From Phycomyces nitens (lineage: Eukaryota; Mucoromycota; Mucoromycetes; Mucorales; Phycomycetaceae), in NCBI GenBank assembly GCA_022702545.1, contig JAHRBC010000005.1, forward strand, positions 3,720,001 through 3,784,000: DNA of 64,000 nucleotides. Reading direction: 5' to 3'. Of this stretch, positions 1 through 11,269 are shown in pieces. The notes beneath the pieces are model-generated. The model was not told the DNA's origin. It made no database searches and saw nothing but the letters and a program-made list of their open reading frames with translations. A program made the translations under genes and the position numbers. The first letter of the stretch is position 1. Every line of letters begins with the position of its first letter.

Positions 1-1519
1 CATGAAAACTATTTGTAGGAATTCTTTTACCCTGCTAATTAAAAACACAATCAGCAAATCACAGCTCATAAGTCAATATTTATGTTACACTGATCGATCC
101 AAATCTCTTTGAGATATGCGATACATTGAGTATTCAAGTGATTATTCAATCATTTCAAGAGATATATTAACATAATTTTAAGCATAGATAGCCATATTAT
201 ATTAAAATGTACAAAGTAACTTTCATACGATTATAAGGACTCGATCATGAGAAACTAGATATAATATGTGAATAATTTGGATTTTCTTCAGTAAAAAAAT
301 AAAATGTATTTTGTTGTAGGATCACTTTTTTCTCATTTATTTTCTATGAAACCTTTTACAGTAGCTACTTCTTATAGCTATTTGAATAAATAATTATTCC
401 AACTATTTTAAGATATTTTTTATTTTTTTATATTTTTGGTGAAATATCTTTTGAACATATTGCTGTAGCAAAATTAATCAAAACACGATATGTCAATTTT
501 ACTTGTAATTTATTTCCAAAGTAAAAGAGAAACTAAATTTCTGTATATTCTAGAATTTGTGTTTAAGTATCTGGCTGAGTGTTAATATGATAATGATTGG
601 TAGCTTAGTTTAAATCTACTTGAGTAGATTTCACTATGTAGCTTTTGTTATCCCATAATAAATTATTATACTATGGTGGTTTTACCACAATTGCAATGAA
701 ATACAAGAAAGACATTTTAAAACAAGAATCAAAATAAAAACAGGTATGTTATGTAAAAAGAATATATCTATAACCGTGTAAATTTTTATAGAACTACAGA
801 CCCTCAATGACATTCTGTTCATCATCAAAGTTTTCAGAAAATGTCAAATTTGCATGGATTATTATTTTTTATACATAAATCGCATAAAATGATGAATATA
901 TACTCCTGGGTTCAGTTTAAGCCACAAAATGCTTACTAATAAACTCACAAGTGTATTTCATTTGTGTACGGGATCTGAACACATCGCAATATTCGCAAAT
1001 ATTAGTTTTTTTTTTTAAGAAAAAGATAAAGTCGTTGGAAAAAATGAACAAAGCCATTGGCTTTTTTACCCTAGTTACAATGAAAATAGCTAGTATGGCC
1101 CGAGTGTAATATATCAGCTTATTATTATACGCTATACTAACCATTTCATATACTCCAAATATAAATGTAAGGTACAATACGTATTCAATTTTGATCATAA
1201 AATTCATTGAAAATATTTGCGAAACTAATTAGCATTTTTTTTTGGTTTTGTTTTTTTGTGGTTTACAGTGACACTACATATCTTTTGACGCTACACAACA
1301 TATCTCGATTGACTTTACCTTTGATAAACACTATAAAACGCCTTGATATTTAAGAATAAAGCAGCTATAATTATAATTTATCAAGTTTTCAAGATATAAA
1401 CAATGTTAATATTTATGTTTAATAGAAATAATGAGCAAAGACCTTTCATTATGGAGCACGACATTTTGAAAACATTTTAACTCGGATGACTCTGGATGAG
1501 AGCCGATGTTTCTTTTGGA

Positions 1520-1829
1520 CACGACGTTTTAAGCGGGTACGACGTTGCTTGATGGGGTCTAGCATTTTTAGATGTTATGGTGTCTGGACATTGTTGTAGA
1601 ATTTTACATCACAATATACACTTAATAACACCAAAACACACTGAGGATATAAGCTACATTTTAATATGTCACTTGCATTATAGGTTAAAATTGTTTTTAA
1701 AGCATGTCATTTATAAAAGAAATGTTGATGTCTTTGGGACCAGATATATTTATTAGATACCGGACAGCAATTCACAATTCAAATGTCGGGTGAAAATCAA
1801 GACGTAATGCCCCGCTCAAAAACGTCGTG
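1520..1829. repeat. Spaced inverted repeat with ACGACGTTTT motif
   Basis: CACGACGTTTTAAGCGGG at 1,520-1,537 is matched in inverse orientation by CCCGCTCAAAAACGTCGTG at 1,811-1,829, differing by one inserted base and one substitution. A related GCACGACATTTT lies at 1,456-1,467. The arms enclose about 270 bp of AT-rich sequence without an ORF. It could be the ends of a MITE-like insertion or a pair of protein-binding sites. No target-site duplication was recognised. Confidence 0.4.
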
Positions 1830-2164
1830 CCCCAAAGTTTAGCGCTTCCACATTCGCCATAAATCTGATCCTATCTGTACTTATATGTGAAACACTTTAA
1901 AAGGAGAAAACATAAACGTATAGTGCCCCCCACCTCCTTAAAAGCATGACTTGATTACCCTATAGCATCTGCTCTATTTACCATGTGTTTAGTAATATGT
2001 AATAATATGGTATCCATAAAAAAAACTTTTGGGTGGGAAAAAAGCAAAGCGCCTTTTCCCCCCTCATTCTTTTGCTATTTTCTCAATCTTCTTATAACAA
2101 TGACAAGCGTTAGTGACTCAGTTTTGTTTTACAAACTACCTTTTTGTTGTATTCTTTAATGGGC

Positions 2165-2190
2165 GAGCCGTTGTGCTTGTCGCACGGCTC
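2165..2190 (+). other. Stem-loop
   Basis: GAGCC at 2,165-2,169 pairs with GGCTC at 2,186-2,190. An inner GTGC/GCAC stem and a five-base loop lie between them, and TTTAAA follows. The two-part hairpin is seen in the sequence. No RNA family was recognised and it may be chance in a gene-poor stretch. Confidence 0.3.
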
Positions 2191-2537
2191 TTTAAACTGC
2201 AGTGCAGGCGAAAAATAAAAAAGAAAAAAAGATAGAGATGCCTGATGACGTGGATAGGAGATTAGCAAAAGATATATATATATGAGAGAGATGTTGGAGA
2301 GAATAATGAACGGGTTAAACTTGGATGCTCACCATGATCATCTACACTTGAGTCGACAAAATCCCCCACTTTTCCTCTCTCTCTCTCTTCATTTTTCCCT
2401 TCACCTTTCGCACTTGAGATGCTACATGATCTATAGATTGCCAGCAACATATCCCTATAATAAGAATAATCTTTTAACCTGAGTTGACAAAATGACGTGA
2501 GAAGCTGTTGGGCGTGGGTCAAGGACAACATTGGGAC

Positions 2538-3749
2538 ATGCCGAGACAAAGTCGCTTCCCATACAGCAAGTTTACGAGGGCAAGAGAAGAAGTAATCCAT
2601 GGATTCATCCTGTGCGATGCAGATGTGGCGTTTTACAAACTACCAAAAGACTTGCGTCCATGAACAGATCTGAGTATCAAGATTATACTTCAAAGCTTGA
2701 ACATCATAAACAAGCTCACCATGTCAATTAACGAGGCACCCAGCGATACATACAATGCAGCGTCAACAACCTTTTCTGATGGCACTGAGTGTGATGTCCT
2801 ATACATGCCTGAATCCAACATGTTTAGCAACTTTCCTCCTATAATTATCGAAATCCAGCAAGTTGTAAACATCGATCTCATGGATAGGGCTATCCAGTAT
2901 TGCTTAAACGTGCGCAGAAAATATAAAGTATATCATGTGCTACTGATTTTCTGTGTGCAAAAAATCTCATCGATGGCGTACTTGCAAAAGTTCACCTCTC
3001 ACTCAAAATGGCCCCCTTTTGTCTTTAAATATCTTGCGAGCACTTTGCCAGTGATATCATCATTGTCACCCCGGAAAGCATTGCTAGCGAACTTAAAAAC
3101 AACATTTTGCATCCATTTGTCGCTATCACGAATTTCTTCTCTTGTGGGCAACCAAGCATTCTGGGGATGACTACCTTGAATGATCCCACGACAATTGAGC
3201 TGCATGAGACAGCTCAGTCGGCCATTGGAGACAATTTGCAGCATGAGCGCCCGGAAGAGAGAGAACTGACGACACTCGGATTTCTATGTAAATCCATGTC
3301 CGATCAGTACGCCAAGGTTATGGAGACGGTCCATACGGACCCAAAAAAAGCATACAAATATGCTGAAAATGGTCAATTGTTGTGCAATAGACTAATAAAG
3401 AAGTACGATGCCATTGCAGAGGGTAGAAGGTAATACAAAGAATGAATGTTGAGGAGAAATCGTGTTTAACATATTCACTGCTGTTTTTTTTAAAAAAAGA
3501 AGTGTCACCCCGATAGAAGAGCCTAACGAAGTCGAGGCAACCAAAACCGACCTAAAAGTCAACTTGAACAATGACGAGGGACTCCTTCTGGACTGGGAGT
3601 TTATCGCAGAGTTCAAAAAGAGAAAGATCGGGCGCATGAACTGGAAAGCATGCTATGCTATGGGAATCAAGAGAGGTCGATTCCAAGCTTATATAAATGA
3701 ACAAAGCTTAAAAAATCGATACAATAATACTCATAAAAATAAAAATTGA
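2538..3749 (+). pseudogene. Broken PD-(D/E)XK nuclease-like gene of a Mucoromycete repeat family
   Basis: The first ATG opens a frame containing YSKFTRAREEVIHGF and FYKLPKDLRP, then meets an in-frame TGA at 2,661-2,663 (codon 42). The same frame continues with ECDVLYMP and PPIIIEIQQVV, the D...(I/V)E(I/V)Q pattern of Rpn-type PD-(D/E)XK nucleases, followed by MDRAIQY. A second lesion, a frameshift at about 3,010-3,037, moves the reading frame before EHFASDIIIVTPESI. A plausible intron (GTAATA to AAAG, 3,430-3,499) joins the last part, which has a DWEFIAEFKKRK...RMNWKAC tail resembling a short Myb-like module. The family assignment rests on remembered fungal relatives and the nuclease motif. 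The function in those relatives is unknown, and with two lesions this copy is probably dead. Confidence 0.6.
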
Positions 3750-3949
3750 TTTCCATTTCATGACATAAAAAAGCATATCAATTATCGCGTTCGCTATCGA
3801 TGTTGTCGATATTGTCAAGGTTTTTTTTTTTGTGAGAGAATCATAGTAATCCTGCTAAACTGCAAAGAAAATGAAGTACGAATTAGACTTGGGATATGTA
3901 GCATCTTTAATAAATATATATATGTATAACAGATGCAAATTGCTGTCAT

Positions 3950-4510
3950 TCGTCTTTATCCAATTATTTTTATAGTCTTTTTTTTTTCTTGTCGAGATAT
4001 ATTTCCCAAAGCATTTAGAAGAGTGCAAAATAAAGCCCTTGAAATTACTTAAATATAAACTATCGCATGCCTCACTAATCCTAGTCATAAGCGGTTCTTC
4101 ACAAACAGACCAGAACTGTTTAATTGGATTCAGTTTAGGAGAATACAGAGGAGAGTAGGCATAGCAATATACTTTTATATATCCGTTGAGCTATAAATAG
4201 GAGCATTATCCATAACAAAATAATACCACTTTATTTCTGGATACTTGTTCCTTTCATCAATATATTTTAAAAGGCCTAGATAATGTCATGTCTCTTGTGT
4301 TTTAATCATCAGTTTAACTATGTTTTTTGTTTCACTTTTTGATGCGCTTTGGAGCTCTTATAGCATTAATCAACCTAGCTGCACAAATTACACCTAGAGT
4401 TGATGTTGCATTCGCTTTAGTTGTGGGTATTGTAACTATCACAAGAGTTGTCTTCCTTGACCAAGCCATGCATCTAAAACCAATGTGAAAGGCTGGTTCA
4501 TAAATACATA
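3950..4510 (-). pseudogene. Tc1/mariner-like transposase remnant
   Basis: Minus-strand translation gives, in order, EPAFHIGF..MAWSRKTTLVIVTIPTTKA, then GVICAARLINAIRAPKRIKK, then WYYFVMDNAPIYSS (the second-Asp DNAP motif of the DDE domain), then YSPLYSPKLNPIKQFWS (the YSPxLNPIExxWS block), then RISEACDSLYLSNFKGF. Stops and frameshifts interrupt it. The motif order is that of Tc1/IS630-type transposases, here covering only the catalytic half. It abuts a second remnant in the opposite orientation. Confidence 0.75.
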
Positions 4511-4517
4511 TATTAAC

Positions 4518-4670
4518 TAGAGAGATTATGACTGTGTTTATCTTGCCCTCCCAGATTCCCTTGAACTAAATCCGATCAATCAACTCTGGTCAGCATGCAA
4601 GAGTAAATTGAAAAAGAGAAAAGCTTTTACAACAAGAGATGCTAACATCAAGGATCACAAAAGCATGCAA
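4518..4670 (+). pseudogene. Tc1/mariner-like transposase 3' fragment
   Basis: One plus-strand frame reads DYDCVYLALPDSLELNPINQLWSACKSK followed by KAFTTRDANIK. This corresponds to the C-terminal YLPPYSPELNPIExLWS region of Tc1-like transposases. It starts after an in-frame TAG and ends at TAA, with no upstream catalytic part on this strand. Lying against the minus-strand remnant at 3,950-4,510, it marks two separate insertions. Confidence 0.6.
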
Positions 4671-4760
4671 TAATATATGCGCGAGTAATATGCAAGGCTT
4701 TTATAGATACCCTGTTTAAAAATTCCGAGACTGTTTGGAAGGAAAGCCTTGGGGGGGTAT

Positions 4761-6583
4761 TATTCATAGTGTACGAAAAGTTTCTGAAGAAAGGTGTATT
4801 AAATTCCATAACAATTACTAATTTCAAAGATATTTACAGCTAGCACATTTTTGTTGGGGGTTTTACAAGACAGATCAAAGCTCTTGAGGACTAGAGATAT
4901 GTGTATTATATTCTGCAAGAGCCACTAACCTATGGCAGACTTACTAAGCGTATCAATGGGTTTGACAGAAGCTGTGCTCCCGGGAATTAAAGGACAGGGT
5001 AGATCGAGTTGGAGCCATACAAAAAAAGAAGAAGAGCTTTAAGAGCATGCCTAGCATTGCAACCATTCACAATGATATATGTGTATTAGATTAGCCACAA
5101 TAAACCCCCAGAATATCAAGACCTCTGCACTGTAATTTGCCAAAGGGAGGTTCATGTGTTTTACATGAAAATAATATCAGTGGTTTGAACAATAAAGACA
5201 GGCTGTACTGGACCAAAGTAGTGATACTTGAGTTTCTAGTGAGCTTCAAGGTATCTATAGTTTGAATCCTTGCAGGAAATACACGTTGGCAATTTTGTCC
5301 AGGTATTGCAAACACAAAAGAAGGACAGAGAAAAAATAAACTGCCTTTAGTTTCTTGGACTGGATTACATTTTTGTTACCAATGTTTGTACAATATAGAT
5401 TTAGCTACTAGTCTTTGCTGATTCCAGGCATATTACTAGATTTCATCTTGTACTGTTTATTGGAAAAAGACGTTTTAAAGAAAGAGAGAACCAAGCATTA
5501 TTGTCGACCAACGTCTTTCAAGTAATGCACTCTGTGGCTCGCTTTCCGCTGTGTGGGGTTATGTCGCATTCATTTTTTTCAATATCAATAAACCAAGATA
5601 CTTGTCTCAAGATGCCTATTTCTATTCCAAGCACCTAGACTCCCAAAAAGAAACTTGTAATCTCTTTAATATTATCCCTCACGTCAACGCTAAACAATCA
5701 AGACCTGTATGCAATAAATGTCTGTAGAGATTCAAGAAGGTCTCTAGAGGTATAAAGGAGACATTTTAAAAGGACTCTGGGGACAATGTGGCCACGACCA
5801 CCATTTTGCACATTCATTTTGTTTTAAAAATACCTTGAGCGCTTGTTCTCTTGTTTTAATAGACAGCGTGCTAATCTGCAATCCAGTCGCCCTCTTGCCC
5901 AAAAGGCTGGTCCAAACATGCTGTGGTATGAAACTGGCCACATATACACTCTATATAAATCACTATCTGTTGAACCATTTTCCCATGATCTATACTAGCC
6001 CACATATTGTGTTTTGATTGGTGGACCGAAATGTACAGCAAGAAAAGGCCAATTTTATTATTATTATTATTAGGATTCCTTTGCAGGCTGCTTGTATTCT
6101 ATTAAGATAAATATCTGGCAAACTAGACCTCTTGCTGCTCATTAAAGATGATTTGAGAGATTAGATAAAAAGCGTATAAAGATCCATTTTAAGATACCTG
6201 CATCCAAATATTATTTTGATTCGATTTAAAAACTGGCTGTGATTATGCATCTTCAGTGTCTTTCTTTGGGCTTCAAACAATTGCCTGATAAACAAATACT
6301 GATGTAATTTGGACTCTTGGACGTTGATTCAAGGCCCAAACAGTGTATGGCTAGCCGAGCCACTGGTGTTTATTGATATAAAGACGATATGGTTGGATAT
6401 TCTATTAAATATTTTATTTTTAAAAAAAAAGAAAACTGGCAAATTTCAATGTGACGCAAGCTTTTATATATATACATACACATATTTATATATATATATT
6501 TCTATAAGCTTCCGTCACATCAAATAAACTCGCTCATTTTTTTATTATTTTTATTATTTTATTTTATTTTATTTCTCCACATC
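4761..6583. other. Gene-poor stretch before the bZIP gene
   Basis: Short open frames on both strands (for example minus 5,091-5,315 and 5,744-5,941) start at GTG or CTG and show no domain. There are ATT microsatellites near 6,056-6,072 and TA-rich tracts near 6,460-6,500. A T-rich tract at 6,537-6,577 lies directly upstream of the bZIP start codon and may be its 5' leader. Confidence 0.55.
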
Positions 6584-7262
6584 ATGATCATTGCATCAAA
6601 TCAACCACAACCGCTGTATGAGCCTGAAGGCCCAATGGATTCCATTGACGAATTTATAACCGACAAAGGTCCAGGCAGTCATGATCCCTTGTCCGATAGC
6701 CAAGGTACCCTATAAATTTTAATATAGAGGTGCATTCACTAACCTCTTTTTCTTCTTCTGTTTTATTAAAAAAATTGTTCTTCTTCTTCTTCACTTATAA
6801 CAATACTATCTATTTATTATTATTATTATTACTATTATTATTGAATATGATTAATAATATCAATATTTATCTGAATAAATCAATCATTCAGACCACAATG
6901 AACCATACGACCAAATCGAATATCCTCCAACCTATCCACCACTCCCGCTGACCACAAAACTGGATGAAGAACCAAACCCATTCGAACAGAGCTTCTCGAT
7001 ACCCAAAGCAAAAACCTCGCCCGTAGCTCGCCCAATACTCCCACCCGCATCATCCATTGTGCATCCCAATGGTCCCGGAAAGGATGCCGCAAGTCAGCTC
7101 GCATGGGATTCATTGCATTCCGGCTCACTTTCACCTTCAATGCTCCAAGGACCAGCCAAAGGGACCGAGGAAGCAGCATTCATGTCTTATCAGAACCTCC
7201 AAACCACAGGTAGATCCCTCTTGCTTTAATAATTAATACCTAGGGCCCAACTACATTTTTGG

Positions 7263-7298
<36 letters not shown>

Positions 7299-7972
7299 TG
7301 GAAAGACTAAAAGGAAAAGAGGTGTTTGCTAGAAATGCATGGCTTGTATGTTGACACCTACAATACACGCAGTGCTGTGCATGGGCGGAATGAACGCCAA
7401 GCAGCCTTTATCAACCACACCAAAGACAATCCTCCGTCATCTGTCCACCGAAGACGCAGCCATCCTGCAAAGGCACCCTATTCTCCCAAAACAAATACGA
7501 GTGATTCCGAGAAACCCGCTTCTGCTAAGCTTGTAGGAGGCGAAGAAGAGAAGCGCAAACACTTTCTGGAACGGAACAGACAAGGTAAGATGTATATACA
7601 TATATGTATACATATGTATATATATATATATATTGGGTGTATTCTGAGCACACCAAGTATTTTACTCATCACACAACCAATCAATCATCCCATTCAGCTG
7701 CTCTTAAATGCCGGCAGCGTAAAAAGGAATGGCTAAAAGATCTTCAAACAAAGGTCGATTATCTTTCTTCTGATAACGAACAGTTGCAGATGCAGAGTAT
7801 TGCATTGCGTGAAGAGCTGCTCAACCTAAAGACCCTCTTGCTAAGCCATCGTGATTGTCCCATTAACCAGCAGTCGACACTGGCAGCTATCCACAGACCT
7901 CTGCCTATCCTTGCACCTCATCAACCACCACTGGACATCATCCAAACCATGCCACATTCGCCGCCAAACTAA
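6584..7972 (+). CDS. Atf1/CREB-type bZIP transcription factor
   Basis: A bZIP DNA-binding transcription factor, expected in the nucleus; Atf1-type members act in stress-kinase responses. Four exons (6,584-6,704; 6,892-7,209; 7,333-7,584; 7,698-7,972) join in phase to 321 aa. The start is the first ATG after a T-rich leader. The N-terminal two thirds are Pro/Ser/Thr-rich, as in activation regions. KRKHFLERNRQ closes exon 3 and AALKCRQRKKEW opens exon 4. Together they give the basic-region signature N-x7-R (NRQAALKCR), followed by a leucine zipper with heptad-spaced L and V residues (LQTKVDYLSSDNEQLQMQ). The FLERNRQAALKCRQRKK core is typical of fungal Atf1/Atf21 proteins. The gene converges on the hydrolase at 8,083-9,153, with 110 bp between stop codons. 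Ortholog identity inside the Atf family is not resolved. Confidence 0.88.
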
Positions 7973-8082
7973 CCAAAACAAATATATCTTATCTTTCGTA
8001 CATCTTGCTTCTCTACCCTTTCTTTCTTTTTCTTTCTTTCTTTATTCTTCTTATTTTTTTTTCTTAATCATTACATAAACCT

Positions 8083-9153
8083 CTATGCTTTCACAAACGA
8101 CTCTACCAGCCCAAGAAACTCGTCGGGTTTTTCTGATTGTACTAACAGCAGCAAATTGTTTGCATGAGAACACCATGTCAGTCTTTATTTTATTTTTCTT
8201 CAACTTACACCAATGGCCTGCATCGTGAATGGTCTTTACAGAGCTCATGGGAAACATTGAGTGGATCGCATCTGAATTGGCGCCAAATGCAGCATAGTAA
8301 GGGCTCTTGTCGCCCGTGATAAACAGAGTTGGGCCCCCATAAGATACGTCCAGAGGCTTCTCAATCTCATAAAGATCCCTCTCTAGCGTCTCTGTATTAA
8401 ACTGGACACGATAAACCCCGTCCCGGTTCCTCTTGACATTGGTCATCAAGAACTGACGCATACTAGACTCAGGCACATATCTTTTTAGGATAGCTTCGGT
8501 CTCTTTCTGGGTACGAGGCTTGAGACTTGTGATTGCCTGCATTGCCTGAAAGTAAGGCACGAATTCGTCGTGGAGGCAGAGACGCATGGGTGTCACGTCA
8601 ACGACAATAAGTTTGGAAAGCAGGTTTGGAAACAGGGTAGCAAATGTCATGGCAGTTCTTCCACCCCTTTACCAAACATTAGAAGACAATATTATTATTA
8701 TTATTAGTATTATTATTATGGACTCACATTGAATGTCCAAGCAAGACTGGGTCTTGAAGGTTCTGGTGCTCAATGAATGCCTGGACGTCTTGGGCCATTG
8801 CTTTGCAATTGTGATTGGCAGTGTGAGGGCTCAGTCCATGGTTGCGTGCATCCTAAGCCAAAGCGGAGCACAAAGGGGCTGGTGAGCAACAACAACAACA
8901 ACAATAATAATAAAAAGGGAGGCGCGCCACTACATGTCTGTATTCTTACAAGAGCATACACAGAACGAGTGGTGAGTTGGGCAAGTTGATTTCCTAGTGA
9001 TTTCCATGTCTGCTTTGAACCCAGTAGGCCATGACAAATGACAATTGGGGGTTTTGTGCTTGTGCCCGGAATGTGGGTATAGGCCAGAGGAACGGTAGAA
9101 TAGGCTCTGCAAAGAGGCGTCCGTGCCAAATGCGTACCTGTGAACTTGAGCAT
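8083..9153 (-). CDS. ABHD11-like alpha/beta hydrolase, probably mitochondrial
   Basis: A serine hydrolase of the ABHD11 family (yeast relative Imo32); the physiological substrate is not certain. Four exons (9,153-8,950; 8,852-8,728; 8,666-8,209; 8,141-8,083) join in phase to 281 aa. The N-terminus is Arg/Thr-rich and free of acidic residues (ARTPLCRAYS), like a mitochondrial presequence. VICHGLLGSKQTW is the oxyanion-hole HG region. VYAL/DARNHGLSPH spans the exon 1-2 junction. GHSMGG carries the nucleophile at about Ser109, split by an intron inside the Met codon. FITGDKSPYY holds the likely acid and DAGHWLQSEKP the catalytic His at about 261. Length agrees with the family. A gene-internal ATT microsatellite sits in intron 2. 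Confidence 0.88.
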
Positions 9154-10186
9154 GGAAATATATAAAGATATTTGCGTCACCCTTCTTTGCGGTAGATCCA
9201 GAGTGACCCGATGCACGTGATCGACATACAACTATAATTATTGGCCGAGACGATGCCCATCACTTTACATATTATGCAAGCAGTCTATTAGACTGCCCTT
9301 TGATGTCATTAAATCCAACAACAACAACAACAAGAAGATGGGTATCCAGAATCCAGCTCTTTGCCTTTTTGACCCTTGAAATGATTTGGATATTGTTTAT
9401 GATGATGATGTGATTCTGCCAGACTTTCCAAATATTCTTTTGGAACCTGTCTCTGTTTCTCAAAGCGTGTTTGATATTTAGGCTGTACAAAACTAAATCT
9501 GACCAGCCCACGTCTCTTGCCAAGTCTCTTGCCAAGTCTGCTCACATGTGGTTCTGGGCAACAGAGGCTCCTTTAATCAAATGATGATCCTAGACTGTTT
9601 GGATCCATAAAATGTGTGCAAGTGAACCGGATAAACGGACAGGATGTTTCCTTATAATACCCTTTATTTTTTAAAAGAGCTTGTCGGGACAAGAATCAAT
9701 TGTTCATAGATGGGAATCTTTTTTATTACTTAAATAAGCATATAAATAAGAACCAGGTAATCGAAAATTGATAAAAAATATATGAGCAATAAATGCCTAA
9801 AACAGAAAATGGTTATTTATGGACAAAAACACTAGAGATTATTATTATTATTATTGTTTTAAAAATAATAATAATAATTAATAAACGATTTCTGGATTTC
9901 GCACGCTTGCCCGATATTATTATTTTTTATAGCATATAAAAAAAATGAATAAACTCTTAGTTGTTGTTCTTGTCAATAAGGCATATATAAATATATAAAT
10001 ATAAATATAAATATATAAAAAAAAAGTTGTGCATAATTACGGTAGGTTGGCCCAGACTAAAAAGAATGATTGCTTAGGAATAGATGGATGCTATAGATAT
10101 ATATATAAGAGGAATTCAAGAGTAACCAGACTCTGGATCGATTCATGGAAAAAGAAAAGAAAGATATATCATCATCATTATCATCA
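9154..10186. other. Intergenic region with microsatellites
   Basis: About 1 kb between two minus-strand genes, the putative promoter region of the ABHD11-like gene. It contains an AAC microsatellite near 9,316-9,331 and ATT/AAT runs near 9,838-9,880. TATAAATA-type runs lie around 9,985-10,018. Minus-strand open frames here (9,272-9,545) start at GTG and show only simple-sequence tracts, so no gene is called. Confidence 0.55.
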
Positions 10187-11269
10187 TCAATATGGCTTGA
10201 TAATCGAGTATCTCGTACTTCGCCTTAATGATTGCTCGGTCTCTGTGTTCATTTCTGTGCTATCCCCATTTTCTGTGGTGTCCATTGGTTCTGGTGTATC
10301 CAGAACTTCTGCTCCATCTTTGGCCAAGATCGGTACTTTCACGGTCTTTGGTGGCAACTTTGGTTTGACGGTCCGTGTGGAAGTGATCTCTTTCCAGACA
10401 AAACATGAGTTGCCCTCTAGCTGAGTCTTTGGTTTCCGACCACGTTTCTTCTTTGGCATGTGTAGTACGGTGTCCATGTTGGCATTCGTAAAGGCAGTGG
10501 CCATGTTGCCCTGGGCTTCGATTGTGTAGGATGGCAAGAGGGATGAGGTGTCGATTGGCTGGGCCGGTGCATTGACATCCCACACGGTTGGTGTCATGAA
10601 TGTCCAGCCTCCTTCCCAGGCCGGGCCTCGGGTGCTTGGAGGACGGCCTCGGCGTCGTTTGAGTACCGGCTGCCCGGATGCATTAAAGAGGATCTGAGTG
10701 GGTGCAAGTGGTGATTGGGATGAGGATGAGGATGAGGATGGCGACAAGGGTTCTTCTTCGTCCTCGTCCTCTTTGTGTTGGGGCTTTGGAATGTGTGCTG
10801 GACCTGGCAGGGCGATTGGGGCCGAAAAAGACAGGGATCGTGAGCTGATTGCGCTGCCGACTGGGCTCAAGAGTGGGCTTGGGGTGCGTGAGTAGCAGTA
10901 GTTTCGGGTGTGGGTCCAGTTGGGCTGTGGAATACCCAGAGAAACTGGGGACGATGGACATCTGACGAGGGACTGGGGAGGGTCGTGGCCCTGGAGTGGT
11001 GGTGAGGAAGACGATGATCTGAGCGAGAGAGGACATGATTGGGAAGAGAGCGAGTCAATAGGCGAGAGTAGAGGAGAGACAAAGTAAGAAGACGATTTTT
11101 GGTGGTAGGGCGAATGGAGCGGAGATAGTGCTGGAGATGGTTGGAGACGTGGCGAGGGAGGAGAGAAATTGAGGGTGGGTGGCGCATTGGTGAGGGCTGG
11201 TGGTGAGGACGATCTGAGGGACGTAAAGAGGTGCGCGATTGATGGCAGGGTTGGCTGGCTGTCGGTCAT
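10187..11269 (-). CDS. AT-hook DNA-binding protein
   Basis: Probable nuclear DNA-binding protein. It is a single 360-aa exon starting at the ATG at 11,269. The first half is low-complexity and very rich in Ser and Pro (runs such as SSSPPLQG and PLSPSSSSSSSQSP), with an acidic patch EDEDEEE. Two AT-hook cores follow: KRRRGRPPSTRG at about residue 205 and KKKRGRKPKTQ at about residue 275, each with the minor-groove-binding RGRP/RGRK tripeptide core. The segment after the second hook (GNSCFVWKEI) looks conserved rather than repetitive. The C-terminus ends RRSTRYSIIKPY. AT-hooks bind AT-rich DNA in architectural or regulatory proteins; the targets of this one cannot be inferred. It is tandem with carRP but separated by about 0.6 kb. 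Confidence 0.8.
   Translation of the reverse strand: MTDSQPTLPSIAHLFTSLRSSSPPALTNAPPTLNFSPPSPRLQPSPALSPLHSPYHQKSSSYFVSPLLSPIDSLSSQSCPLSLRSSSSSPPLQGHDPPQSLVRCPSSPVSLGIPQPNWTHTRNYCYSRTPSPLLSPVGSAISSRSLSFSAPIALPGPAHIPKPQHKEDEDEEEPLSPSSSSSSSQSPLAPTQILFNASGQPVLKRRRGRPPSTRGPAWEGGWTFMTPTVWDVNAPAQPIDTSSLLPSYTIEAQGNMATAFTNANMDTVLHMPKKKRGRKPKTQLEGNSCFVWKEITSTRTVKPKLPPKTVKVPILAKDGAEVLDTPEPMDTTENGDSTEMNTETEQSLRRSTRYSIIKPY

Larger units (their letters stand above)
1..2537. other. AT-rich gene-poor stretch
   Basis: No open frame here has a recognisable domain or a convincing exon structure. Open frames on the minus strand near 0.9-1.2 kb are short and low-complexity. The stretch holds poly-A/T runs, a spaced inverted copy of a CACGACGTTTT-type motif (1,520-1,537 and 1,811-1,829), a stem-loop at 2,165-2,190 and a pyrimidine-rich tract at about 2,370-2,400. 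Confidence 0.6.

Noticed and set aside
4..1207. Gene on minus at 917-1,207 (96 codons)
   Set aside because: It starts with ATG but is a hydrophobic, AT-driven frame with poly-F/K from homopolymers and no recognisable motif or splice context.
7478..7684. Small minus frame with YIYIYIYICIHICIYI
   Set aside because: Translation of a TA/CA microsatellite inside intron 3 of the bZIP gene.
9069..9138. Extra short intron in the first exon of the ABHD11-like gene (GTACGC to TTTGCAG)
   Set aside because: The in-frame reading gives a better mitochondrial-type leader, and removal of about 30 nt would be below the usual intron size here.
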